Below, in pieces: positions 11,038 through 20,809 of a stretch of DNA of 64,000 nt (positions are counted from its first letter, which is position 1; the number at the start of each line of letters is the position of its first letter). A program made the position numbers and the translations under genes. The notes beneath the pieces are model-generated. The model was not told the DNA's origin. It searched no databases and saw nothing but the letters and a program-made list of their open reading frames with translations. Where the stretch lies: the NCBI RefSeq assembly GCF_932294415.1, contig NC_065538.1, forward strand, positions 76,831,834 through 76,895,833, given 5' to 3'. This DNA comes from Quercus robur (taxonomy: Eukaryota > Streptophyta > Magnoliopsida > Fagales > Fagaceae).

Positions 11038-11316
11038 ATGGTTCTTGATAGCATTCTATCTTCTCCTCATCGTAGGTCACCATCATTCAGGAAGCAATTC
11101 TCGCGGGATGATTCATTAAGCTGGCCAACACTCCTTCAAAGGCACCGCTTCCTCTTAATAGCTCTAATTCTCCTAGCTTTCCTATGCACTGTGTATCTTT
11201 ATTTTGCTGTCACTTTAGGTGCTTCTGGATCATGTTCTGATTTAAAGGGTGCTCAGAAAGCGTCGGGTTTGGATGCAAAAGCTTCTGTGGGCAATGGAAA
11301 ATTGAAATTCCTTTGA
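11038..11316 (+). CDS. Small single-pass membrane protein, plant-conserved, function unknown
   Basis: A 92-residue ORF. The ATG sits in GCCATGG, a good plant start context. The first 35 residues are Ser/Arg-rich (SPHRRSPSFRKQF). A single strongly hydrophobic helix spans about residues 38-61. The short tail ends VGNGKLKFL. Such a basic N-terminus followed by a helix predicts a cytosolic N-terminus with one membrane anchor. From memory, many eudicots encode short proteins with this SPHRRSPSFRKQF start and an AKASV.NGKLKF end, annotated only as transmembrane proteins. The usual Cys-containing segment before AKASV looks altered here (SGLDAKASV). The leader begins after an acceptor-like tttcag at about 11009, so a 5' UTR intron is likely. 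Confidence 0.65.
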   Translation: MVLDSILSSPHRRSPSFRKQFSRDDSLSWPTLLQRHRFLLIALILLAFLCTVYLYFAVTLGASGSCSDLKGAQKASGLDAKASVGNGKLKFL

Positions 11317-12590
11317 CATGTAGATGATAATTATAGTTGGAAAGCATTTCCGTCCTTGGTTCTTTTCGATTCTAAGGAGATTGAATTTAACCATACTTTT
11401 AAAATTGCAATAGGTTGCTTGCTGTTTTTGAACTCAATTGTCCTGAATCTTATATATGAGAAATGTAACAAAAATTTCATTTGGAGACTGTAATAACTTT
11501 GATGTGATTATATAGATTTTTATAAGCTAATGTAAGTTCTTTGAAAGAATTCAAGGGCCATCCTTTTGTGATGATTACTGGGGATTCAAGTCAGTCCAGC
11601 ATAACCGGAGAGTGAATTAACCGTACCTCCCCTGGGTTGATTTGTGGGAGTGGGTAAGAAAGTACCTTATTTATATACAGTTGGAATTTCTTTACGCAAT
11701 TTATTAATAACAAGCTCATGAGAAAATAGGGATGAACTTGCAATTACTAGAGAATTGGAGTGTAGGAGTTCTTAACTATTTATATAGGAGTCTGATATAA
11801 ATTTTTGAAGAGGCAATTGAAGTCTGGGGTGACAAAGCCTTAACTGGTAATGGGATGTCTTCAATTGCCCTTGGGGCTCGTCCTCTTTTTTTGGTTGTAT
11901 TACAGGTGCTGGTAATCATATGGTGGTGCAATTCAAGTTATGATTTAGTTGGTGTGGTGGTTCTGGTGTCAACAAGTATTTGGTATGAGCGTTGCCTTGA
12001 CAATTGCTATTGTGGTTGGTGAATTGGTGATAACTCTGATGGTAATTATGGTGGTTGTGGTAATGATAGTGATAGTGATGGTAGCGTTAACATGTAGACA
12101 TTGTATACAAAATACAATAGACAAAAGATTTGAGATATAAGGATCTCGATGAAGAAAATTAACACTTGAACACACTAACGATAAAATGTTTCAAAGTGAT
12201 ACAAAAATATACTTAATATATGTTTCAAAGTGATACTATAAATATATATATATATATATATGTATGTATTTACCACATTAAGAGTTAAGCTGTTAAACCA
12301 ACGCAACAAGAATAATTTTGACTCTCGAATTAAAAAAAAAAATTGAATTGAGTGTGTGCAACAACATTAATAATTCCCCTGCAAAAATATGATGACCATG
12401 GTGCCCATGAAAGACGGTACAAAACTTTAGTTGTCAATGTCTCCTTATTGAGAGAGAGAGGAAAAAAAATTTTTTTTTGATAAGTCGGTTCAGACTAATT
12501 TCTTTCTTTGCTTTTTCTTTTTTTAAATTGAAGTTAAAACTAATTTCTAAATCAAAAGCAAGTAGGTTTGAGTTAATAAACGATTTCAGC
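11317..12590. other. 3' flank and intergenic sequence
   Basis: Contains the presumed 3' UTR of the membrane-protein gene, a GGT/GAT-rich low-complexity stretch (11950-12090) that opens long frames on both strands without homology, and an (AT)n run at about 12243-12262. I see no gene. Confidence 0.45.
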
Positions 12591-12615
12591 AATTTACGAA
12601 AATGCCACTCAAATA

Positions 12616-13012
12616 GAAATCGAGTCTTTGAGACTCTATTTCCACTGGGATTTTGCCAAAAAAATTTCCCACAGAAATCGAGTTTCTCAAACTTGATTTC
12701 CATTGGAAATCGAGTTTTTGAAACTCGATTTCTATTCGGGTGGCATTTTCGTAAATAAACTGCCAGCCTAATTTAAGAAAATGCCACTCAAATGGAAATC
12801 GAGTCTCAAAGACTCAATTTTTAATTGGATTTTTGGTGCCAACCTGAGAGTTCAAAACTGTTTAGGGGGAAATGCCAGTGCAAAAATTTTCCAGTGGAAA
12901 TCGAGTTTCTAAAACTCGATTTCCATTTAAGTGGCATTTTTGTAAATTGGTGTTGTAGTTTATTTACGAATATGCCACCCAAATGGAAATCGAGTTTTAG
13001 AAACTCGATTTC
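12616..13012. repeat. Palindrome array at the left end of the MULE
   Basis: Six palindromes of about 27 bp with the pattern GAAATCGAGT-(spacer)-ACTCGATTTC, at about 12616-12642, 12674-12700, 12706-12732, 12794-12820, 12897-12923 and 12985-13012. They are separated by variants of TGCCACTCAAATGG and its complement (AAGTGGCATTTT), so the block also carries a second, longer-range inverted symmetry (ACGAAAATGCCACTC against GTGGCATTTTCGT). Confidence 0.8.
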
Positions 13013-13379
13013 CACTGGGAAATTTATTTATTTATTTTTTTTGCAGTCCTGCAGCTGTAAACCAGAATTACTTTTCCCTTCCCCTGCAATAGTAAAATAG
13101 ATCCAGATGCAAACAATCAGATTCAAATAGTTACTATTCATGGGCATTATAGTTGCCCTCTTAGCACACAAAAACATTCAATACATTATCATCGGTTCAA
13201 ACAAGGCCGTTGTGGTTGAAGTTGCCAAAGTAGTAGCTACATTGCCAATGCCATATCATTGCATTACAGGCAAAAGCTGCACAACGCAACTAATGTAACG
13301 AGTACAATGGATAGCAAATGTTCAATTACAACAACATTTAGCAATAAACAAAATAACAACTAAGTCAATACAATATAGT

Positions 13380-13508
13380 CTACATAGTCGTCTAGCATTT
13401 GTCCATACTGATACAACATACTCTACATAGTCACCTACAACTTGTCCATACTGATACAACATAATCTACATAGTCACCTAGCACTTGTCCATACCGAACA
13501 TAACCACA
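13380..13508. repeat. Three tandem copies of a 43-bp unit
   Basis: CTACATAGTC...CTTGTCCATACTGATACAACATA begins at 13380, 13423 and 13466. It lies just downstream (3') of the minus-strand transposase relic. Confidence 0.75.
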
Positions 13509-16422
13509 AGTCCACGTACAATGCCATTCCAAAATCCAGTCTCTGCTCGCTTGTCAAACATAAAAATACAGTTGTTAGTTTCCAAATGTGAAGAACAAAA
13601 ATCATATGACATTCTGAGCATATTATATAAAAACAGTGACAACACTTGCCTAGTTTGCAGCACTACCACTTGTCGAAGCCCCACGGGAATTGGGACAGCA
13701 TCTGCGGTTATGCCCCTCTTGATGACACACTCCACATCGTTGCCTTGGCTGAATCTCCCTTAAGTTCGGATCTTCCCTCCGGCTTCCCCGTTCTCGTCGT
13801 ACCCCATCCATTTCATTCCTTAATCTTGACTTCACAGGACGACCTTTGCCCCGCAATAGCTGTGGGTCAGGCACCCACCGTGGTCCGCGAACGTCCCTCT
13901 ATAATGACTCTGATTTTGGCACCACAAAATGATGTGAATATGTTTGAATGACGTTGTTCAAACTGTAACATGGGTCAATATAACTAGTCGCATCGAGGTG
14001 CAGACCTTTAAGAACTTAATTGCATGTGAACAAGGGATCTTCAAGTTTTGCTACTTTCCACAACCACATGTTTGCTCAAGTACGTGCACTTTATGACTGT
14101 GGTTTCCCCCTTCACCTCTATGGTCGTTGTACGGGGTAACCACTTGATATACACCAATTTCATGATTAAAATTCCTCAGAGTGTGTCCTGCAGTTTTCTG
14201 CTCATTTTTGTTATAGATCTCCATTGCATAATCACTCCACACCTTACCTTGAGAGAGATCAGAAGTAATTTTTTGATGTCGATCGCAGAAATATGCAACA
14301 AGTTTGGACCAAGTGAACTCAACCATTGCAGCAATGGGCAAACCGCGGGCACCTTTAAGTACCCTATTAAAACACTCAGAGATATTGGTTGTCATTGCCC
14401 CGTAACGTCTTCCACCATCCTATGACTGGGTCCATTTCTCAACATCCTCACTCATTAGATATGTGTATGGCATATAGTGTAGGATGTGGCGATCAGTAGG
14501 GTCTACACCCCTCAGTAAATTAATCTCAGCCTCCTTAATGATTTGCATTATGGACTCAAATTTCGCTTCATGAGTCGCATATCCAGCTTTCAAGGCCAAT
14601 GCATTTAGAGTCGAGTCCTCAAATTTTGTGTTGAAGTTGCTAGCAACATGTTGAAGGCAATATCGGTGATATACCTGTTCTCTTCCGTCCTCACCTCTAG
14701 GCTACTCTCGAATGGCACATCTGATACCTTTATGTCGGTCAGAAATAATGCAAATGCCATCCTTAGGTATGACATGCTCTATGGAAGTCCTGAGACACTC
14801 TAAAAACCAACCCCAACTAGGCCCTGACTCCCTGTTCACAACAGCAAAGGCGAGAGGCAAAACCTTTTGGTTAGCATCAGTTGCCATTGCAATCATCAAC
14901 ACCCCTTTGTATTTACTATACAAATGAGTCCCATCAAAACTGATTACTGGCCTACAATATTTGAATGCAGCAATGCATGGAGCGAATGCCCAATATACAT
15001 AGCACAGTAACGCAATACCTTCGTATGGCCTAGGTATGGTGTGATAGCTGTACTGGGTACCTGAGTCCTGATACAAGTATGCCAACAACAACTTCCGCAA
15101 CCTTTGGTAAGACTCCTCCCAATCCCCAAATATCTTAGCAATTGCCTTTTGTTTTGCGTCCCATACTTTATAGTAAGAAAGCTCATGATTATACTTAGTA
15201 CGTATGATCTCCCAGAGCTCATCAATACGAGCAGTGTGATTTTGTTTCAATTTTTCCACAATTTCTGATGCAACAAAATTAGAATCCATAATTTTACTGT
15301 CTCTTTGCAGGCCAAAGGGTATACAAGTGTGTGGACCCACATAAGATGTGACCACCCACAGACCATTAAGTTTAGCCTTCATGAATGCCCCAATGTACCA
15401 CTTGTAGTTGTCATCAGCGCATGTGGCGCACAATTTTTTTTTGCTCGACCTCCGAGTTATAAAATTTCTATTATCATTTGCTGCGTATATTATCAATGCA
15501 CGCTTCACCGCCGATTTATTTGCAAAAGTCAACCCTTTAGAAAAATGCATCTCATCTTTCCAAGTACAAACAAATGGTTCTAATAGAGGTGAAGGATCAA
15601 ACATATTTTCCCAAGTATTTGCGTAGAATGAGTCGGCAGGAGGTCTGTAGCCAGTGGTCGTATTTGTATCACGCTGAATGCTAATATCATCGTCTGCATC
15701 ACCTTCATCATGGATCTCCATATTTTCCTCTTCAAAATGGGGAACGATTTCATGGTCATCCACATCGTTCTCAAAGTCGCCTTGCTCAATCCTCTCTTCG
15801 TACTCATCCACACCATCATTCGCAACATGATCTTCGTCTTCGTCTTCGTCTTCGTCTTCGACATAGTCTTCATCTTCGTCATCCTCCTCTAAGTGTGTCT
15901 CTTGACAATGGAGGGTTTCACCAGTATTGACAACATGATTTTGAGATGGGAGCATATAACCTCCCATTGTATACCCTCTCATTGCAGTGCATCCATCATC
16001 AAGGGCTGTAAATTGTAAAGACGTAGTTGTTTGTTGCACCATCTCAGTATCAACTTCCGCAAGCGGCTCTGAACTTATGTACAACTCAGCAACATTTACT
16101 TGGGGCATTTTCTGGATCCTATTAAACATCATCTTCACATGTTTGTCTTCTTTAATCGCCATATACCTGTAATTTATCCGTTCATGTAGGACTTCTTGTG
16201 GGTAACGATAAATAATCTTGATGTCATACCAAGCAGAGTTCAAATTCAATTCGTCCATTATTTTCAACTTCAAATCATTCAACGTCTTCAACTTATGACG
16301 TATCATCATGGGGTAGCATTGGATACCCGGCCCTGTAAATGGAAATCCCTCAATCCCCCCAGGATTGTCAAGGGGTCCACCGTAGTATACATTTATACCA
16401 ATATTCTTCAGATGTTGTGAAC

Positions 16423-17223
16423 CTATTAGAGAGTCAAGTATAATATGTTAGCGACATATTTTATCTCTTTCATTTAACATCAATTACAAAACCTTTTCTA
16501 TCTACTCAAAGTACAAAAATTACAACTTCTCACCCCACAATTGCATATACTCACCCCACATCACATACAAACACACTCAATTATTATCATTTCGTACTCA
16601 AACAAATAAAAAAACTAAAAACAAAACTCACCCCCATTACAAAATTTCAACTCAGCTCTAACTAATATAAATAAAAATATCAAACCAAACAACAAGAAAA
16701 ATAGCCATGATAAAAGCCTAACAATACAAATATATATCTACAATATTTTTTACTTGTTATAAAATCCTAGCAAATATATACATTAACTTGCAAAAATAGT
16801 CATGATAAAAGCCTAACAATACAAATATATATCTACAATTTTTTTTACTTTGTATAAAATCCTAGCAAATATATACACTAACTTGCAAAAATAGTCATGA
16901 TAAAAGCCTAACAATACAAATATATACCTAAATATATTTTTTACTTTTTATAAAATCCTAGCAAATATATACACTAGCAAATATAACTTGTTACAAACCC
17001 CACATTTGCATATTCACATACAAACACACTCAATCATTATCATTTGTTTCCAAAATAAAAAAATAAAAAATCATTAATTATACTCAAAAAAAAAAAAAAA
17101 AAACTAAACACACAACTCACCCCATTACAAACCTTCAAATCATTCTATCAAAAATATAAAAAACAATATCAAACCAAACAAAAAAATTAGTCATGATATA
17201 CATACCCATAAAAAAACCTAACA

Positions 17224-17258
<35 letters not shown>

Positions 17259-17288
17259 CTAACAACTAGAGAGATTGAGAAACCTTAC
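16423..17288 (-). other. Intron of the MULE transposase (inferred)
   Basis: Donor G|GTAAGG at 17288 and acceptor AATAG| at 16423 join the start codon to the long open frame in phase. The interior is AT-rich and carries the 95-bp tandem repeat and an (AT)n run at about 17227-17250. Confidence 0.45.
16701..16985. repeat. Three tandem copies of a 95-bp unit
   Basis: Copies start at 16701, 16796 and 16891 (ATAG[CT]CATGATAAAAGCC ... AAATCCTAGCAAATATATAC). They lie in the inferred transposase intron. The flanking CACATACAAACACACTCAA motif (about 16560 and 17015) is also duplicated. Confidence 0.8.
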
Positions 17289-17599
17289 CTGACATGAGGA
17301 TGTGGGGTGAGTTTGATTTGAAGTTTGTAATGGGGTGAGTTTTGTATGAGAGTGAAAGAGAGAGACAGACAGATAGTGAGAGCTGCTGCTGAATGTGTAA
17401 TGAAAATGACTAAGAGAGGAAGGCCACAACTAGCTGAATGTGTATGACACTAGAGAAACCTACAATGAGTGAGAGAGCATGTGAAAACTGCAAAGGTTCT
17501 ACTGACTCCCGAGAAACCCCATACCAGACAAAACCAGCTGCAACTGTGGGACCTAGACATGACCAAACATGACCAGACACGATTAAAAGAAGAGAGTTA

Positions 17600-17925
17600 C
17601 TGCATTCGAAAATCGAATTTCTGAGACTCGGTTTCACTTTTAGCAAACCGAGTCTCTAAGACTTGAGATCAATGTGTTAATGCATGGGGGCATGTCCACG
17701 TGGAAATTGAGTCTTAGAGACTCGATTTCCACCTGGACAAGCCACTTGGGATTTGCCCACGTCAGAATGGCTCAAATCCCACGGGGCATGTTCACGTGGA
17801 AATCGAGTCTTTAAGACTCAATTTTCCATGTGGACATGCCCCGTGGGATTTGGCCAGATCATAATAGAAAACCGAGCCTCAAAGGCTCGATTTTGAGGCC
17901 CAAAATCGAGCCTTTAAGGCTCGAG
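17600..17925. repeat. Palindrome array at the right end of the MULE
   Basis: Palindromes related to the left array: about 17703-17729 (GAAATTGAGTCTTAGAGACTCGATTTC family), 17799-17825, and CGAGCCTCAAAGGCTCG-type cores at 17872-17890 and 17905-17923. They are separated by inverted copies of CATGTCCACGTGGAAAT and ATCCCACGGGGCATG. Confidence 0.75.
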
Positions 17926-17997
17926 ATGCTAGTAACTTATTATGTTTATAAACGGAGCCTACTAACTATATACTTACGATTTTAGGGCCAGTTGGCC

Positions 17998-19215
17998 ATT
18001 TTGGCCCGTAAGCTGTACAAGAACAATTCTCTATACACTGTTGTCTGCAATAGTGTTCATTATTAGTAGATGATAAACCTCCAAAACTTTCACGAGCAGG
18101 TAATGAATCTGCAAATTTTGGCACCTTCATCGTCTTCAGTTTCAAAAACCCATCCTTTTTGACGGATTCAATGCTACTGTTCACCACCGCACACTATGAC
18201 AACGGTGTCCTCCTCACACATCCACTAGTCCAATTTCCTCTGTTCCATTCTTTTGTGTTCTTTGGCTCAAACCCAGGTAAACAGCTGCAAATTGGCGAAC
18301 TTTGTGAATTACAGCTTCCAAAGGCCCCACACATACCATAAACATCACACTTACTCTTCACAGCATTCCACAAGATCCCCCAATCGTCCTTCTCAAAATT
18401 CCAATATCTTGCCAGTATATCTCCTTCTGTAGTCATGACATAATGAAACAAAGAATTGCTCACATAAGAACAACTGAAATAATATGTTCCATCTTGATCC
18501 TCTGTGAGACAAAATCCGTCACGATATATAGAATTCATTTCTGGTATTCCAATAGTGCTCATGGAGTTCCACAGGCCAATGCGCCAAAATGGGCTACCGT
18601 CTTTCCAAATGAATATTTGAACAAGACTTTGAGTTTGCGGTTGAATACCAGAGGAGAAGCTTCCAATGGATGGATCAGAAGGGTTTTTCCATGATGAAAA
18701 TTGCACTTTCTCACCTGTTCTTACATTAGTACTAAATTTCATCCTTTGCAAGAGTGTATCAGAAGGATGTTGGAAACTCTCCCATACGATTGTCCTTGTA
18801 GTGCTTTCTCGCAATATTAAGTTCCCCGAATCTAAAAGCTGGGCACTTGAATTGGCAACAGAGTTTGTAACATTTGATGACCAAAGAATCTCCTTCTGTC
18901 CATCTAATATTACAAGATTTCCTTCCTCAGATATAGTAAGAACCCCAGAAGAATCCTTGAGGGTTTCTCTCTGTTAGCTACCCATTGGGCAGGTAGAACA
19001 GACTTTTTATTATACCATATTCCGAGGTAGCGTTTGGTAGAATTTACAGGGCTGAAGAATCCCAATTTGAAAGCACCCCCATTGGAGATTATGTAATCAG
19101 AGTCTCTGATGGGTTGAAAAGATGTAATGGTGTCTGTGGCAGAGCCAGAATCTAAACAAAAGCAACATAGCAAAACTAGAAGAATTGACATGCTTGTATT
19201 CCGAACAAGTCCCAT
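17998..19215 (-). pseudogene. G-type lectin S-receptor-like kinase, truncated extracellular half
   Basis: The start ATG at 19215 opens MGLVRNTSMSILLVLLCCF, a signal peptide. Then come a bulb-type lectin domain (DSDYIISNGGAFKLGFFSP, YLGIWYNKK, QWVANRE), the S-locus glycoprotein region (WESFQHPSDTLL, WRIGLWNS), an EGF-like Cys motif (KCDVYGMCGAFGSCN, CSCLPGFEPKN, GCVRRTPL) and a PAN domain (HYCRQQCIENCSCTAY). A one-base deletion near 18963 shifts the frame just after VANRE. An in-frame TAG sits at 18196. The sequence stops dead after CSCTAY at about 17998, where the MULE begins. The rest of the PAN domain, the membrane helix and the Ser/Thr kinase domain are absent from the window. Confidence 0.85.
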
Positions 19216-19775
19216 AACTTGTTCAATGCTTCTGGCTTGTGTGATTTTGTGGGGATACGGATACCCCAATCATCTATTCAAACCATTATAGACGGCTAAT
19301 CGACCATGGTAGGTGGGGGGACCTTTAATAGGACCCAATGAAAAAGGGCACGCTAAGGATTTTGCTCCACGAGACAACAAAGCTGAACAAACGAACGGGT
19401 TTCCTAATTGCTTCTTTTCCCCAGTTCCCACATATATCATACAAAGATTCTGGTTTGTGAGAATCACGATTTTGAAAGCGAGGAGCAGTTATTGCTTTAT
19501 TTTCCCCAGTTCCCACCTATATTATACATTTCTTTGAAATCTCTCGAAAGACCTTTATTGACTGAAAGGTCCTTGATATTGACTAAAACGTGAAACATTT
19601 GCATCCCGTCATAAATCACATATGGACTATGGAGAGTCTTGCAGAATTGCGCCAAGATGAAAGTTAGAGAGTTTTTTAACCTTTCAATTTTTTTTAAAAT
19701 CTTTTAAACCCACTCTCTCTTTTTATTCAAATCTGGGATTACATATATATCCTAATTCTGTATTGAAGTTATAGT
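19216..19775. other. 5' flank of the receptor-kinase relic
   Basis: Contains a 35-bp motif (TTTTCCCCAGTTCCCAC..AT..CATAC) twice, about 84 bp apart (about 19412 and 19497). The short open frames on both strands here have no homology I recognise. Confidence 0.4.
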
Positions 19776-19925
19776 AGCCGCAGGTTCTAATTAGTTCAGT
19801 TAGTAAAGTTTCTTGTCATTGAATAGAAGATATAGAGTTCGAACCCACCTCATTCCAACTTATGCTTGAAGAGTGAGACCAATATCAACAACACATTGGA
19901 TTCTTAGAAAGAAATATATTCATAA
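19776..19925 (+). mobile_element. tRNA-derived SINE (partial or short)
   Basis: Contains an A-box-like TTAGTTCAGTTAGTAAAG (19791-19808) and, about 30 bp on, a B-box GAGTTCGAACCC (19835-19846). The order and spacing are those of an RNA polymerase III promoter of a tRNA-derived SINE. The downstream body (CATTCCAACTTATGC...) is not tRNA-like and the cloverleaf is not closed. I do not see clear tail repeats or a target duplication, so the borders are rough. Confidence 0.5.
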
Positions 19926-20809
19926 AATAAGTGTAACTAAAATAAGAATGTTGAGGTAGATAACTAAAAATACACCAAAAAATAGAGTTCAAAATGAGGA
20001 AATCCGATAAGTAAAGCCCATTTCGAAGGAGAGCAATTAATGCACCAGTAAGAAAGAATGAGTTAATCCAAGTTGTTGGCATAAAAAAACTGTTGTTATG
20101 GTCCTTTCCTACTTGCATTGCAGTTTACCTTGTGTGGCAACTGTTTTTATACGTACATTATAACTGTCTGTTCTTGTTGAGGGCAAAGATTTTCACGTAC
20201 ATAATTGGAGACAGCATCGTGGGTTTAAATTCTTGGAGACGCACGTATAATTTTAAGTCACTTCTGAATCTGAATTCTAATTTCAACATAAGAAAAATTT
20301 TAGTGATTATTTTGCTAGTTTTCTCTTGGATAAGAGGAAGGTATCAAATACAGCAAATAATCCGAGGTTTTATCAGTCTCATTGAGTGATTATGAGCATG
20401 CCCATTTTTGTCCCAACAGGCAATGAATTGAATTAAGCAAGAACCAGAAAGAACAAGCTAACATGTGCCTCACTTGGTACTGCAATCATGGCTATATACA
20501 GGAACCGAGGAAGTGGAACTTTTCATTCTCTCTTTCTTAGAATACATGTAAGCGTCTTTGTCTCACATCTCAAGAGATGTTTGGATATTTTAATTTGAAT
20601 CTTATGAGCATTCTGGAAAAGAAACAAAGAGACTCATGGCATCATAATAACTATAGTCCATGGTCTGCAGGTTATGCTGGCCAATTTACAAGGGATGGTT
20701 ACAATAAAATTGGTACAGACTCCAACCATAATGTCAAGAACCAGACAAATTGCAAATGTCTTCCGAAAGAGGTTGTTACTTAAACCCCGATGTCTTCCAA
20801 AACAGGTTG
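19926..20809. other. Intergenic sequence downstream of the PPR gene
   Basis: I see no recognisable gene or repeat. The duplicated motif GATGTCTTCC..GTTGTTACTTAAACCCCGAT (20755-20825) overlaps the 3' end of the PPR gene. Confidence 0.4.

Larger units (their letters stand above)
13650..17295 (-). pseudogene. MuDR-type MULE transposase, inactivated
   Basis: Exon 1 may be only ATGTCAG (17295-17289, donor GTAAGG), joined to exon 2 at 16422 to read MSGSQHLKNIGINVYYGGP. Exon 2 encodes a Phox/Bem1-like N-terminal region, an acidic DED-rich stretch, the MuDR N-terminal domain (FANKSAVKRAL), and the DDE core with Asp in SFDGTHLYSK and Asp in ISDRHKG. It continues with NISECFNRVLKGARGLP, a SWIM zinc finger (CGCGK.QNLKIPCSHA) and a C-terminal CCHC knuckle (CGVCHQEGHNRRCC), ending at SGSAAN. 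Four in-frame TAG codons (14704, 14422, 14053 and 13901 on the minus strand) and a frameshift near 14010 kill it. At least three of the TAGs sit where the family has Trp. Apart from these, the protein is almost complete. Confidence 0.85.
12590..17998 (-). mobile_element. Mutator-like element (MULE), about 5.4 kb
   Basis: A central minus-strand MuDR-type transposase relic (13650-17295) is flanked on both sides by arrays of palindromes with the core AAATCGAGT...ACTCGATTT (12616-13012 and about 17600-17925). This symmetry indicates one element. The right edge is placed near 17998, where homology of the neighbouring receptor-kinase relic stops abruptly and GGGCCAgttggccattTTGGCCC begins. The left edge is placed at the first palindrome and is approximate. 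I could not find simple terminal inverted repeats or a 9-bp target duplication, so the borders are inferred. Confidence 0.6.

Noticed and set aside
11949..12175. Open frames on both strands over a Val/Ile/Thr-rich stretch
   Set aside because: Caused by a GGT/GAT low-complexity run; no homology and no start context.
12434..13100. Several open frames over the palindrome array
   Set aside because: They translate repeated AAATCGAGT palindromes in both directions and are products of symmetry.
19270..19593. Short frames upstream of the receptor-kinase relic
   Set aside because: No homology; overlapping on both strands and partly explained by a duplicated 35-bp motif.
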